Shown here one piece after another: positions 9,250 through 18,610 of a DNA stretch of 64,000 bases; position 1 is the first letter of the stretch, and every line of letters begins with the position of its first letter. This DNA comes from Paenibacillus zeirhizosphaerae. Its GTDB lineage: Bacteria > Bacillota > Bacilli > Paenibacillales > Paenibacillaceae. The DNA lies in NCBI RefSeq assembly GCF_030705605.1, contig NZ_JAPCKK010000001.1, positions 124,001 through 188,000 of the forward strand, given 5' to 3'. The notes beneath the pieces are model-generated. The model was not told the DNA's origin. It saw nothing but the letters and a program-made list of their open reading frames with translations, and did no database searches. Both the position numbers and the translations under genes were made by a program.

Positions 9250-10314
9250 ATGCAGCACGTGGAGGTTCGCAATCTGAACAAGCATTTTGGCAGCTTTCAT
9301 GCGGTTAAGGACGTGTCTTTCGAAATTGCCAAAGGCCATCTGATCGGTCTGCTCGGTCCGAGTGGAGGGGGCAAAACGTCGATTCTGAGAATGCTGTCTG
9401 GTCTGGAAAGCCCGGACGGCGGGGATATCCTTTTCCATGGGCAGCGTGTCAATGATCTTCCTCCGCAGGAACGCGGAATTGGATTTGTTTTTCAAAATTA
9501 TGCGTTATTTAAGCATATGACCGTGTTTGAAAACATCGCCTTTGGCTTGAAGATCAAAAAAACGCCGAAGGCGCAAATTAGGGAACGAGTCATGGAGCTA
9601 GTGGAGCTGACTGGCCTCAAAGGCTTCGAAAAACGCTACCCTCATCAGCTCTCGGGAGGCCAGCGCCAACGGGTGGCCTTTGCACGTGCGCTTGCTCCCG
9701 AGCCGCAACTGCTGCTGCTCGACGAGCCCTTCGCCGCCATTGATGCCAAAATACGCCAGGAGCTGCGTACCTGGCTGCGTGACTTGATCGAGCGAGTGGG
9801 CATTACGTCTATCTTCGTTACACATGACCAGGACGAAGCGATAGAGGTAGCCGACGAGATTATGGTCATCAATCAGGGGCGCCTAGAGCAGAAGGGCACG
9901 CCTTGGGATATTTATAAAAGCCCGGGCACACCGTTTGTCGCCTCCTTTATCGGTGAATCCACGATCGTGGAGGATGCTTCAACCTTGAAGGGCTTCGATA
10001 CAACCGCAGGACCCGGGGTCCGGGCATTGATTCGTCCGGAATATATTGAAATGGGATATGATCATGAATTTACACTCCGTTCCGCAACGGAAACAGGCAC
10101 AGTCCGGCATTTGCATTTTCGTGGCAGCGAATGGATGGTAGAGGTTGAGGTGGGCAGCAATCGTCTCATTACCTACAGGTCGCTGGAGAAGCCAACGCTT
10201 CATCCTGGCGAGGAAGTGCGGGTGCTTATTCACCGGGCCTATCTCTTCAACGATGAGTCAAGCTGGATGGTGGAGAACAGGCTGAAGGAAGACCCGATGC
10301 CGGTCATGATCTGA
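9250..10314 (+). CDS. cysA: Sulfate ABC transporter ATP-binding protein
   Basis: The 354-aa ATPase drives the CysTW channel. The nucleotide-binding domain has Walker A GPSGGGKTS, Q-loop VFQNYALF, signature LSGGQRQRVAFARAL, Walker B LLLLDEPFAAID and H-loop FVTHDQDEAIE. The C-terminal part (about residue 240 onward) is a TOBE/regulatory domain of the CysA kind. Start ATG 9250 follows AAGGAAG inside the end of cysW. Confidence 0.94.
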   Translation: MQHVEVRNLNKHFGSFHAVKDVSFEIAKGHLIGLLGPSGGGKTSILRMLSGLESPDGGDILFHGQRVNDLPPQERGIGFVFQNYALFKHMTVFENIAFGLKIKKTPKAQIRERVMELVELTGLKGFEKRYPHQLSGGQRQRVAFARALAPEPQLLLLDEPFAAIDAKIRQELRTWLRDLIERVGITSIFVTHDQDEAIEVADEIMVINQGRLEQKGTPWDIYKSPGTPFVASFIGESTIVEDASTLKGFDTTAGPGVRALIRPEYIEMGYDHEFTLRSATETGTVRHLHFRGSEWMVEVEVGSNRLITYRSLEKPTLHPGEEVRVLIHRAYLFNDESSWMVENRLKEDPMPVMI

Positions 10315-10344
10315 TGAAGAAGAGGACAGCGAGGAGCATGTGAT

Positions 10345-11412
10345 ATGCGGAGCAGGTTGAGCAAAACAAAGCATCGTATGTTGTCGGCACTGCTTTTGCT
10401 GTCGATTGTAGCGGCAGTGGCGGCTGGGTGCGGTGGAACGGATCAGGCGCAGGAAGCCGCGGCCAGTGGCCGGCCGGCGGATGCGACGCTTGTCATCGGA
10501 GCTTACAGCGTGGTCAAGGATGCGATGGCTGAGATCATTCCCCGTTTTCAGGAAAAGTGGGAGGCCGGGACTGGTCAGAAGGTCGAATTCCAGGAATCAT
10601 ATGAAGCTTCCGGGACTCAGGCGCGGGCTATTGCCGGTGGCTTTGAGGCGGATGTCACCATGCTGGCTATGGAAGGTGATGTGCAGAAGCTCGTCAGCGC
10701 CGGTCTGGTCAGTCCGAGATGGAAGGAAGCGCAGCATGAGGGCATGATTACGCGTTCTATTGTTGTGCTGGGTACAAGGGAAGGGAATCCGCTTGGCATT
10801 ACGGATTTTGCGGATTTAACCAAGCCTGGGGTCAAAGTGCTGTATCCGAATCCGAAGACCTCTGGAGGTGCCCAGTGGGACATTAATGCGATCTATGGTG
10901 CGGGCTTGAAGATATCGGAGGAAAAAGGCAAAAAGGACCCGGCAGCAGCGAAGCAGTTTCTGGCGGATGTTCACCAGAATGTCGAGTCGCTGGATAAAAG
11001 CGGCCGGGCGTCGATGGCTGCCTTTGAATACGGAGTGGGCGATGTCATTGTCACCTATGAAAACGAACTGCTGGCTCGAATCGCCAAGGGGGTCAAGTAC
11101 GAGATCGTCATTCCCAAGCATACGATTCTGATCGAAAATCCGGCCGCAGTAGTCGATAAAAATGTGGATAAGCACGGCAATCGTGAGTTGGCTGAAGCGT
11201 TTGTAGACTATCTGCAGTCGGAAGAAGCACAGCGGATTTTTGCCGAAAACGGGTTTCGCCCTGTGGATGAAAAAGTCTATAATGAAATGGAAAGCAGCTT
11301 TCCCCAGCCGTCCGGTTTGTTTGATATCGAGTATCTGGGTGGATGGGACAAGGTGAGGGACGAACTGTATTCCAAGCGGGGAATCTGGTATCAGGTATTG
11401 GCCGGCTTATAA
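10345..11412 (+). CDS. Sulfate-binding lipoprotein of the sulfate ABC transporter
   Basis: The 355-aa extracytoplasmic solute receptor starts with a lipoprotein signal peptide whose lipobox ends at AAGC near residue 29. The mature domain has the Sbp/CysP landmarks IGAYSVVKDAMAEIIP, FQESYEASGTQARAI, the DVTMLAMEGDV segment, KTSGGAQWDINAIYG and the VTYENE motif. It is the last gene of the cysTWA unit. The unusual order, with the binding protein last, is ordinary in Paenibacillus-like gene sets as far as I can judge. GAGGAG precedes the ATG. A strong terminator follows. Confidence 0.92.
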   Translation: MRSRLSKTKHRMLSALLLLSIVAAVAAGCGGTDQAQEAAASGRPADATLVIGAYSVVKDAMAEIIPRFQEKWEAGTGQKVEFQESYEASGTQARAIAGGFEADVTMLAMEGDVQKLVSAGLVSPRWKEAQHEGMITRSIVVLGTREGNPLGITDFADLTKPGVKVLYPNPKTSGGAQWDINAIYGAGLKISEEKGKKDPAAAKQFLADVHQNVESLDKSGRASMAAFEYGVGDVIVTYENELLARIAKGVKYEIVIPKHTILIENPAAVVDKNVDKHGNRELAEAFVDYLQSEEAQRIFAENGFRPVDEKVYNEMESSFPQPSGLFDIEYLGGWDKVRDELYSKRGIWYQVLAGL

Positions 11413-11445
11413 AAAGCTTGAAGAATCAAATATTGGTTTCCGAAG

Positions 11446-11488
11446 AACACTGCCGATTCGCCCTATACGGGTGGGCAGTGTTTCTTTC
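11446..11488 (+). terminator. Terminator of the sulfate operon
   Basis: AACACTGCC (11446-11454) pairs with GGCAGTGTT (11474-11482), with an inner CGCCC/GGGTG stem, followed by TTTCTTTCT. Confidence 0.85.
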
Positions 11489-11538
11489 TATAACAGGGTG
11501 CAGGTATAATGGAGAAAAGAGGTTAGAAAGAGGTTAGT

Positions 11539-12321
11539 ATGAACCAACTTACTTTTCTGGGAACAGGGGATGCCATGGGAGTTCCCCGTGTTTACTGCAA
11601 CTGCAGTGTATGTGAGGAAGCACGTCTGACAGGAGCTAACCGGAGGCTGAGGTCATCAGTGCTGGTAGAAGGAGATGATGAATCGTTCCTCATCGATTGT
11701 GGCCCGGACTGGCGTACACAGATGGAAAATATGGGCATACGCCATACAGATACAATTTTGGTTACTCATGCCCACTTTGATCACATTGCTGGACTGCCGG
11801 AGTGGGCGGATGCCTGCCGCTGGCTGGGCAAGCGGGGACGGCTGTATGCTCCGCAGGAAGTCATTGACGTCATCCTGCGTCAGTTTCCATGGCTGCAAGG
11901 GAATTTGGACCTGCTGCCTGCGGACGGCGGCATCCGGCTGGGTGGCTGGGACATCCAGGGCTGGCGTGTCAATCATGGCAAGAACGGCTACTCTTACGCA
12001 TACCGGCTGACAAAAAGCGGCTTCACATGGGCCTACTGCTCGGACGCTATTGGCCTGAATGAAGCCGAGAAGAAGCCTTTGAACGGGCTGGATCTGCTAG
12101 TGCTTGGAACCAGCTTCTACCATGAAGAAGCAGAGTACTCCACCCGTTCGGTGTATGACATGCTGGAGGCTCAGGAGCTGTTGGTCGAGCTCAAGCCCAA
12201 ACGGACACTATTTACTCATATGTCTCATGATGTGGACGTGAATCAGGCCTATTCACTGGCGGACGGAATTGCTTTGGCCCGGACGGGAACTCAGGTTAGG
12301 CTTGCGTACAAGGACAACTAG
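11539..12321 (+). CDS. PhnP-like MBL-fold phosphodiesterase
   Basis: The 260-aa metallo-beta-lactamase-fold hydrolase shows THAHFDHIAGLPEW near residue 75, with the HxHxDH metal-binding set. A downstream His and Asp (NHGKNGYSYAYR, YCSDAI) and a final LFTHMSHDVD complete the site. The N-terminal YCNCSVCEEAR cysteine cluster is typical of PhnP-type cyclic phosphodiesterases. No phosphonate genes are nearby, so its substrate is uncertain; another cyclic nucleotide or cyclic phosphate is possible. It converges with the MocR gene. Confidence 0.82.
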   Translation: MNQLTFLGTGDAMGVPRVYCNCSVCEEARLTGANRRLRSSVLVEGDDESFLIDCGPDWRTQMENMGIRHTDTILVTHAHFDHIAGLPEWADACRWLGKRGRLYAPQEVIDVILRQFPWLQGNLDLLPADGGIRLGGWDIQGWRVNHGKNGYSYAYRLTKSGFTWAYCSDAIGLNEAEKKPLNGLDLLVLGTSFYHEEAEYSTRSVYDMLEAQELLVELKPKRTLFTHMSHDVDVNQAYSLADGIALARTGTQVRLAYKDN

Positions 12322-12351
12322 CCTTCCTTCGAAGTTTAGGAGCTCATTCTC

Positions 12352-13776
12352 TTATTTAAGAGATTCATAGACAGAAAGCAGCCTCCGCATCCCTTCACGG
12401 ATCTGCGCTTCGTTGGCAAAAGGATAGGATAGCCTGATATACGGATTTTCCATGGAGGCCAACGGATCAAACACATGTCCCGGTATAAAGGATACGGATT
12501 GTGTCAGCGCGGCCTGCAGGAATGAGCGCATGTCTACTTGGCGCGGAAGCCGGACCCACAGGTTAAGCCCGCCGACAGGACTGTTCCATGCCCACCCGGA
12601 GTCCGACAGGCAACGCTCCATCGTCTCCTTGCGAAGCTGCAGCGCCGTGCACAGCTTCTCCAGATGCTGCTGCATGCGTGGAGAACGGAAATAGTGCAGG
12701 AACAGCTTCTGGTTCAGCAGCGGGGAGCCGTTATCGGCCAACGATTTGGCTGCCAGCAGACCCGGCATATGCTCTGCACGGCAGGCCAGCGCAGCAATCC
12801 GCAATCCAGGTGCAACATACTTGCTGTAGCTGCGGATATAAATGACATGCCCGGTTGTGGCGTAGGTGAATACCGGTGGCGGAGTCTTAAGGCCGAAGTG
12901 AATGTCATAAGTGCTGTCGTCCTCAAGGATGACGCACCCGTACCGTTCGGCTAGCTCAGGCAGCAGCTTGCGCTGTGCGGCAGGTATGGTGAAGCCTGTT
13001 GGATTGTGAAAGGTCGGATTGATATAAAAAAGCCGTGGTTTCTCGGTGCGCATGCATTGTTCAATCCGTTCCAGATCATACCCATCCGGCCGGATATCTA
13101 CCGTCAGCAGACGCGCTCCCTGCCTGCGGAAGATTTCCATAGCCGGTCCGTATGCGGGACGCTCCACCAGCACGCGGTCTCCGGGACGAATCAGAGTCCT
13201 TGCCGTCAGATCGATGGCCTGTTGTCCGCCGGAAGTAATGAGCAGTTCGTCAGCGGATAAGTCAAACCCTGTATTGGAAAAGTGATCCGCCAGCGCTCCA
13301 CGCAGTTCTGCATCTCCCTGAACAGTCGAGTAGGTGCCAGGCAGCTTAGGATACTCGCGGAACACATTTGTCATTAGCTCCGACCAGAATCGGTTCGGCA
13401 GCAGGGCGGGGTCAATCAATGCTTTGGAGAACTGATAGTCCACTTGAATGGAGTGAATGCGTGAAAGCTCATCCGCACGCGCCCAGCTTCCGTACACGGG
13501 GTCTTCTGCCGGTTCCCGATCTACCCGCCCGTTTGGTGGCTGTACATAATAACCTGATTTATCCTTGACGTAGATTCTGCCTTTAGTTTTCAGCTCCTGA
13601 TAAGCACGGAATACGGTCAGCCTGTGTACGCCCAGATCATCCGAGAGCCTGCGTACAGAGGGAAGCCTTTCGTGTTCCTTCCATTCCCCGCGTTCTATGC
13701 GCACTTCTATATAATTCATTACCTGTTCATACAGCTTGAAGGCGGCATCAGCCGAAAAAGCTGCCTTAACCGTCAT
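12352..13776 (-). CDS. MocR/PdxR family regulator (GntR HTH fused to aminotransferase-like domain)
   Basis: The 474-aa product has an N-terminal GntR winged helix (residues about 15-80: LPSVRRLSDDLGVHRLTVFRAYQEL). A fold-type I aminotransferase-like domain follows, with the PLP lysine motif YIRSYSKYVAPGLRIA. Such proteins sense PLP or amino-acid-related ligands. It diverges from the EamA gene at 13891, which is its likely target. Start 13776 follows AAGGAG at 10 nt; an in-frame ATG at 13800 has no good site. Confidence 0.9.
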   Translation of the reverse strand: MTVKAAFSADAAFKLYEQVMNYIEVRIERGEWKEHERLPSVRRLSDDLGVHRLTVFRAYQELKTKGRIYVKDKSGYYVQPPNGRVDREPAEDPVYGSWARADELSRIHSIQVDYQFSKALIDPALLPNRFWSELMTNVFREYPKLPGTYSTVQGDAELRGALADHFSNTGFDLSADELLITSGGQQAIDLTARTLIRPGDRVLVERPAYGPAMEIFRRQGARLLTVDIRPDGYDLERIEQCMRTEKPRLFYINPTFHNPTGFTIPAAQRKLLPELAERYGCVILEDDSTYDIHFGLKTPPPVFTYATTGHVIYIRSYSKYVAPGLRIAALACRAEHMPGLLAAKSLADNGSPLLNQKLFLHYFRSPRMQQHLEKLCTALQLRKETMERCLSDSGWAWNSPVGGLNLWVRLPRQVDMRSFLQAALTQSVSFIPGHVFDPLASMENPYIRLSYPFANEAQIREGMRRLLSVYESLK

Positions 13777-13821
13777 CTTCCTCACGCTCCTTTTCTTCAT
13801 TGTACCTTATATGCTTCCAAT

Positions 13822-13847
13822 CTGTTCTATCTAATTTCGACTGTTCT
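13822..13847. promoter_or_regulatory. Direct repeat between the MocR and EamA genes, possible MocR operator
   Basis: CTGTTCT occurs at 13822-13828 and 13841-13847, a direct repeat with 19-bp periodicity. MocR/PdxR-type regulators commonly bind direct repeats in divergent promoters. This is inferred from position and family. Confidence 0.45.
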
Positions 13848-13890
13848 GCCCCTGCTGCTTTATCATGAAGCACAACAAGGGGGGAACAAG

Positions 13891-14838
13891 ATGATAGGTG
13901 TTGCTTTTGTCGTCATGTGTCTGATTTTTGGGACGACTTTTTTGGCCATTAAAGTGGGAATTGATGCGGGACTTCCCCCGTTTCTGTCGGGTGGGGTCCG
14001 TTTTACTACTGCGGGTGTAATTGTTCTGCTTCTGCTGCGGATGACGGGGAAGGTGAAGATATCGCTTCTGCTGCGCAAAGAGACGATGATCAGCGGTGCG
14101 GGATTAACGTTTGGCACGTTTGCCGCCCTGTATTGGGCAGAACAGCATGTCAGCTCAGGAATCGGTGCCGTGTTGTCTGCAACCGGCCCGCTGATGATCG
14201 TTCTAATCCAGTCCCTGCTGCTGCGGCAAAAGGTGTCACGCCGCTCCATTATCGGCTGTCTGGCAGGGTTTACAGGTGTAGTGTTGGTTATGATTCCGGG
14301 CATTGTTGTGGATGTAAGCGGGTTGTGGGTGCTGGGATGTGTGCTGGTTCTGGCAGGAGAGGTTTGCTACACGGGAGGCGCGCTGTATTCAAAACATGTT
14401 ATCACAAAGCTGGCGGGTACAAATCCGATTGCCCTGAATGCCGCACAGATGCTGCACGGTGGTCTTCTACTGCTTGTCTTATCGTTGTTCACCGAGAGCT
14501 GGCAAATCAGCAATTGGAGCCCTATTCCAGCTGCCGCTTCGCTGCTGTATCTGACCGTAATTGGCTCCATGGCGGGCCACAGCCTGTTTTACTGGATTAT
14601 GGCGCGGACGAATCCGTTGTTTCCTTCGACATGGCTCTATATATCTCCGCCGATTGCCGTAGGTCTAGGCGTGCTTCTGTACGGGGAAGAGGTCAGTCTG
14701 ATCAGTCTCGCGGGTGTTGTCCTGATTCTGGGGGGAATGATTTTTATGAACCAATCGGCCTGGGATTGGCTCCGGCGTAAAGGAAAACTATTTTCAGGAA
14801 ATAAAATATTGGGCCAGAAAAATAAAGTTATAGACTGA
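13891..14838 (+). CDS. EamA/DMT-superfamily exporter
   Basis: The 315-aa membrane protein has about ten hydrophobic segments and two EamA repeats. The first repeat has FGTTFLAIKVGIDAGLPPFLSGGVRF and TGPLMIVLIQSLLL. The second has GGALYSKHVITKLAG and SPPIAVGLGVLLYGEEVSL. Members export amino acids and other metabolites. ATG 13891 follows AGGGGGGAAC; the longer upstream frame lies over the regulator gene and is rejected. Pairing with a divergent MocR regulator suggests inducible efflux of an amino-acid-like compound. Confidence 0.9.
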   Translation: MIGVAFVVMCLIFGTTFLAIKVGIDAGLPPFLSGGVRFTTAGVIVLLLLRMTGKVKISLLLRKETMISGAGLTFGTFAALYWAEQHVSSGIGAVLSATGPLMIVLIQSLLLRQKVSRRSIIGCLAGFTGVVLVMIPGIVVDVSGLWVLGCVLVLAGEVCYTGGALYSKHVITKLAGTNPIALNAAQMLHGGLLLLVLSLFTESWQISNWSPIPAAASLLYLTVIGSMAGHSLFYWIMARTNPLFPSTWLYISPPIAVGLGVLLYGEEVSLISLAGVVLILGGMIFMNQSAWDWLRRKGKLFSGNKILGQKNKVID

Positions 14839-14899
14839 CAAGCATGATAAGCGCCTTCACTGTAGTACTGAGATAGCACCATCAAGGGGAGGAAACAAC

Positions 14900-15382
14900 A
14901 TGACTGAAACCGTGCTCGTGATCACTTCGATGCAGACGCCTGAAGAAGCCAGTGCCTTTAAAACCCTTAACGAGGAATGGATTGCCCGCATCTTCACCAT
15001 CGAAGAGGCCGATCGCTTCATCCTCGATAACCCGGTAAGAAACATCGTGGATAGAGGAGGGGACGTACTGATCGCCCGCGCAGGCGATTCCATCGTAGGC
15101 TGCGCTGCACTCGTGCCGACCGGAGCTGGCGTGTTCGAACTTTCGAAGATGAGCGTTGAACCCGAGTGCCGGGGGCGTGGATACGGGCGGAGAATCATTC
15201 TTGCCGCTATTCACCGCGCACGCGAGCTTGGGGCAGCTTCTCTCTTTTTAGGGAGCAGCACCAAGCTGCCGAATGCCGTTCATCTTTACGAATCCGTTGG
15301 CTTCAAACACGTTTCGGTTGAGCAAATCGGGCCCATGCCTTATGCAAGAGCGAATGTATTTATGGAGCTGGAACTGGAATGA
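14900..15382 (+). CDS. GNAT family N-acetyltransferase
   Basis: The 160-aa protein has the acetyl-CoA binding motif A (LSKMSVEPECRGRGYGRRIILAAIHRAREL, around residues 80-110), followed by SLFLGSSTKLPNAVHLYESVGF. The substrate cannot be read from the sequence. AAGGGGAGG precedes ATG 14900. It shares a bidirectional terminator with the convergent HAD gene. Confidence 0.85.
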   Translation: MTETVLVITSMQTPEEASAFKTLNEEWIARIFTIEEADRFILDNPVRNIVDRGGDVLIARAGDSIVGCAALVPTGAGVFELSKMSVEPECRGRGYGRRIILAAIHRARELGAASLFLGSSTKLPNAVHLYESVGFKHVSVEQIGPMPYARANVFMELELE

Positions 15383-15419
15383 ATACGACGGACAGAGGGC
15401 CGGAGATGACGTTAATATG

Positions 15420-15463
15420 AAAAAGAAGCCTCTTCCATCTAAAAGGGAAAGAGGCTTCTTTGC
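15420..15463. terminator. Bidirectional terminator
   Basis: AAGAAGCCTCTT (15423-15434) pairs with AAGAGGCTTCTT (15449-15460). A and T runs flank both sides, and the structure lies between convergent genes. Confidence 0.85.
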
Positions 15464-15494
15464 AGTGAATACGTTGTAAACCCGTGCCTGTGGC

Positions 15495-16295
15495 TTAGAC
15501 CGCGTTCAGCACAAATTTATCGATCACATGTTTGACGCCGTCTTCGTTATTGGAGAGTGTAACGTAGTCGGCAAGCTCTTTAAGCGCGTCAATGGCATTG
15601 CCCATGGCCACGCCAAGCCCGGCGCATTCCAGCATTTCATGGTCATTCCAGGAATCGCCGATGGCGATCGTTTCGGACAGGTCACAACCGAAATGCTGCG
15701 CCAGGAACGTCAGGGCATGACCTTTGGTGCCTTCTTTATGCATGATTTCGAGGAAGTAAGGCTTGGATTTCGTAATGTGCACCTCGTCTCCCAGCAGCTC
15801 ACGCAACTGCGGCGCAATCTCATCCAGATAGTCCGGCTCATCGATAATCAGCATTTTATGGGTAGGCTGTTCGATCATTTTGCTGAAAACCGGCTCGATG
15901 TAGTAAGGTGTCTTGTTCAACGCACAGTAGTCGAGCAGCTTCTGGTTTTCCTCACGCGCATACAGCTTGTCATTCACATATGTCTGAAGATGGAGGTTGC
16001 GTTCCAGGCAGAATTCAAACAGACGCCGGGCAGCGACGATTGGAACGTAGCGCTCATACAATACCTTCTCATCCAGCAGGTTTTTAACCAGCGCCCCCTG
16101 ATAGGTGATGATTGGCACATTCAAACCGGTCTGGCGTGCGATGGCCTGCGCTGAAGCATAGGCGCGCCCGGTAGCCAGCGTTACCACAACACCCTTGGCA
16201 ACAGCCGCTTCCAGCGCCTTCTGCGTTCCAGGAGTAACTTCTTTCTCATCATTGATTAGCGTATCGTCGATATCGATGGCGATCAGTTTATACAT
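15495..16295 (-). CDS. Cof-type HAD-superfamily phosphatase
   Basis: The 266-aa IIB-type HAD hydrolase resembles YidA. Motif I is IAIDIDDTLIND (residues 5-16), motif II lies around VVTLATGRAYASA and motif IV is ETIAIGDSWNDHEMLECAGLGVAMGNA. Members dephosphorylate sugar phosphates and flavin precursors. The specific substrate is unknown. AAGGAGAG precedes the start. lplJ lies upstream, about 60 nt away on the same strand. Confidence 0.9.
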   Translation of the reverse strand: MYKLIAIDIDDTLINDEKEVTPGTQKALEAAVAKGVVVTLATGRAYASAQAIARQTGLNVPIITYQGALVKNLLDEKVLYERYVPIVAARRLFEFCLERNLHLQTYVNDKLYAREENQKLLDYCALNKTPYYIEPVFSKMIEQPTHKMLIIDEPDYLDEIAPQLRELLGDEVHITKSKPYFLEIMHKEGTKGHALTFLAQHFGCDLSETIAIGDSWNDHEMLECAGLGVAMGNAIDALKELADYVTLSNNEDGVKHVIDKFVLNAV

Positions 16296-16358
16296 AATGG
16301 TTCTCTCTCCTTTTATATCTATAAGTACGGTTTGGTATTGCGGATTGGAACTTGCTGC

Positions 16359-17360
16359 TTAGTCTTCAAGCAATACAAGTCCGATGAAATCATCCAGCTC
16401 CAGATTGCCGAAATAGTGCTTGATGTCCAGAGAAGACAGCGCCTCACGAACCTCTGCTTCTTCGTAGCGCTGGCCGCGCAGCGCATCTTCAATATCCGCT
16501 ACATCGCCGACGCCGAAGAAATCGCCGTAGATCTTGATTTCCCGGATCCGTCCATCCTTCAGATCCATCCGGATATCGATCAGGCCGACCGGGAATTTCT
16601 TCACATGCTTGATATTGCTCTCAGGTGATTGACCATAATTCCAGTCCCAGGATTGATAACGCTCGGCGGAAATTTCATGAATTTTGGTCCAATCGGCTTC
16701 TGTCAGTTCGTATTGCGGCACCTGATCATGCTCCAGGCCGAAAATATGGCGAAGCAGCTCGGCGCGGAACTCTTCAATCGTCATCGGGTGATCCATCAGG
16801 TCGGCAATGTTAGCGACCCTGCTGCGCACGGATTTGGTGCTCTTGGATTTGAATTTCTCCGGGTTGGCATTCAGGGATGCTTGCACATGGTCCAAATTAA
16901 GGTTAAACATGAGCGTACCGTGGCTAAACATGCGTCCCCGTGTCGCAAACTGGGCGTTGCCCGAAATTTTCTTCTCACCGACCTGCAAATCGTTGCGACC
17001 GGTCATTTCCGCATTGACGCCCATATCGTGCAGGGCATCGATCACCGGTTGGGTGAATTTGAGGAAATTGTGAAAGGATTGGCCGTCATCCTTGGTGATG
17101 AAGCTGAAATTTAGATTTCCAAGGTCGTGATACACGGCCCCTCCGCCCGACAAACGGCGTACGACCTGTACATTGTTTTCCCTCACGTACTCGTTGTTGA
17201 TTTCCTCCACCGTATTTTGATGCTTACCTATAATAACGGACGGTCTGTTGATATAGAACAGCAGGTAGCTGTCGTCCAGTGGGAGGTGCTTCAGGGCATA
17301 TTCCTCAATCGCCAGGTTGACGGCGGGATCTGTGATTCCTTTATTATCGATAAAGAGCAT
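16359..17360 (-). CDS. lplJ: Lipoate--protein ligase
   Basis: The 333-aa enzyme activates lipoate with ATP and transfers it to lipoyl domains of 2-oxoacid dehydrogenases or GcvH. Conserved blocks are the RPSVIIGKHQNT region, VRRLSGGGAVYHDLGNLNFSFI (lipoate-AMP site) and GRNDLQVGEKKISGNAQ with the catalytic lysine, plus a C-terminal accessory domain. Length matches Bacillus LplJ. GGAGGAAAG precedes the ATG. Confidence 0.94.
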   Translation of the reverse strand: MLFIDNKGITDPAVNLAIEEYALKHLPLDDSYLLFYINRPSVIIGKHQNTVEEINNEYVRENNVQVVRRLSGGGAVYHDLGNLNFSFITKDDGQSFHNFLKFTQPVIDALHDMGVNAEMTGRNDLQVGEKKISGNAQFATRGRMFSHGTLMFNLNLDHVQASLNANPEKFKSKSTKSVRSRVANIADLMDHPMTIEEFRAELLRHIFGLEHDQVPQYELTEADWTKIHEISAERYQSWDWNYGQSPESNIKHVKKFPVGLIDIRMDLKDGRIREIKIYGDFFGVGDVADIEDALRGQRYEEAEVREALSSLDIKHYFGNLELDDFIGLVLLED

Positions 17361-17509
17361 GTTCTTTCCTCCGTTTATGACAAGATTCGTCTTTTCATTG
17401 TAACTGATTTAGCGACATGACACAAAAGACTTGTACCGATTGACGGAACGGGAAATGCAGCGTCATAATGGGAACCAGCAACTGGATTCGTCCAGAAAGG
17501 TTGATGGAC

Positions 17510-18610
17510 ATGATTGAAGTATTTGGCCATGGCGGCGATATGGAGACGGCTGCTGCCGTGTTTGGCAGGCGGGCGACTGATTTTATCGATTTCAGCGCCA
17601 ATATTAATCCGCTGGGTCCGCCTCCTGAAGTGAGGGAGGCGCTTCGCAACGGTCTACGCGCGGTCATCCGGTATCCGGATCCTGGTCACCGGACGTTGAA
17701 GAGCCTGCTGTCCCGTCGTTTGAAGTTGGCACCTGAATGGATTGGCATCGGCAACGGGGCGGCGGAATGCATGGCCCTTGTGCTGCTGGCTCTCGCACCG
17801 GCGCGAGTAGGCATCGTGGAGCCGTGCTTTTCGGAGTATGGGGAGCTTGCGGCCAAATTCGGGGCAGAGGTAAGCAGGGTGTACGGCAGAGCATCGCAGC
17901 AGTGGAGGGCGGAGACAGCGGAGATGATCGGTCTGATGGAAGAGGTAGACCTGCTCTTCCTCGGACAGCCGAATAATCCTAATGGCGTACAATATAATCA
18001 GGAAGAGCTTGCTTCCTTGGCTGCCGCATCTGCAAGGACAGGGACTGTGCTTGTGGTGGATGAGGCATTTACGGACTTTATCCCTCTGGAACAGAGGGTA
18101 TCCTTGCTGCAAAGCCTGGAACGGTATCCGAACGTGATTCTTATCCGATCCATGACGAAGTTTTACGCGATTCCAGGACTTCGGCTCGGCTATGCTGTGG
18201 CCCATCCGGGTATGATCCGCCGCATGACCTCCAAGCAGGTGACCTGGAGCGTCAATGGGCTGGCGCTGCTGGCAGGGGAAGCCTGTCTGCAAACCGGCAG
18301 CGATTATGAAGAGCGAACTTTGGAGCTTGTCCAGACTGAACGGGAACGACTGCTGACAGGGCTGGCGGAGCTGGGATATGCGGCGATTCCGGGCGAGGCT
18401 AATTATTTGCTCGTCCGTGCGCCGGGAATGTGGCGGGCGTCCGAGCTTCAGGAGGTGCTGGGACGGCGCGGCATGCTGATTCGAAGCTGTGCAATGTATC
18501 CGGGTCTGACAGAAAACCATTTCCGAATTGCAGTTAAAGACCGGAAGGATAACCTGCTGCTGCTGGAAACGATGGGGCGTGTGTTGGAGGAGGAACGGCG
18601 TGACAGGTAG
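17510..18610 (+). CDS. cobD: Threonine-phosphate decarboxylase
   Basis: The 366-aa fold-type I PLP enzyme makes (R)-1-amino-2-propanol phosphate, the linker of the cobalamin nucleotide loop. It begins FGHGGDMETAAAVFG, followed by DFSANINPLGPP, typical of CobD. The PLP site shows FLGQPNNPNG, VVDEAFTDF and the Schiff-base lysine in IRSMTKFYAIPGLRLGYA. ATG 17510 was chosen because AGAAAGG lies 9 nt upstream. The stop overlaps the GTG start of cbiB. Confidence 0.93.
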   Translation: MIEVFGHGGDMETAAAVFGRRATDFIDFSANINPLGPPPEVREALRNGLRAVIRYPDPGHRTLKSLLSRRLKLAPEWIGIGNGAAECMALVLLALAPARVGIVEPCFSEYGELAAKFGAEVSRVYGRASQQWRAETAEMIGLMEEVDLLFLGQPNNPNGVQYNQEELASLAAASARTGTVLVVDEAFTDFIPLEQRVSLLQSLERYPNVILIRSMTKFYAIPGLRLGYAVAHPGMIRRMTSKQVTWSVNGLALLAGEACLQTGSDYEERTLELVQTERERLLTGLAELGYAAIPGEANYLLVRAPGMWRASELQEVLGRRGMLIRSCAMYPGLTENHFRIAVKDRKDNLLLLETMGRVLEEERRDR

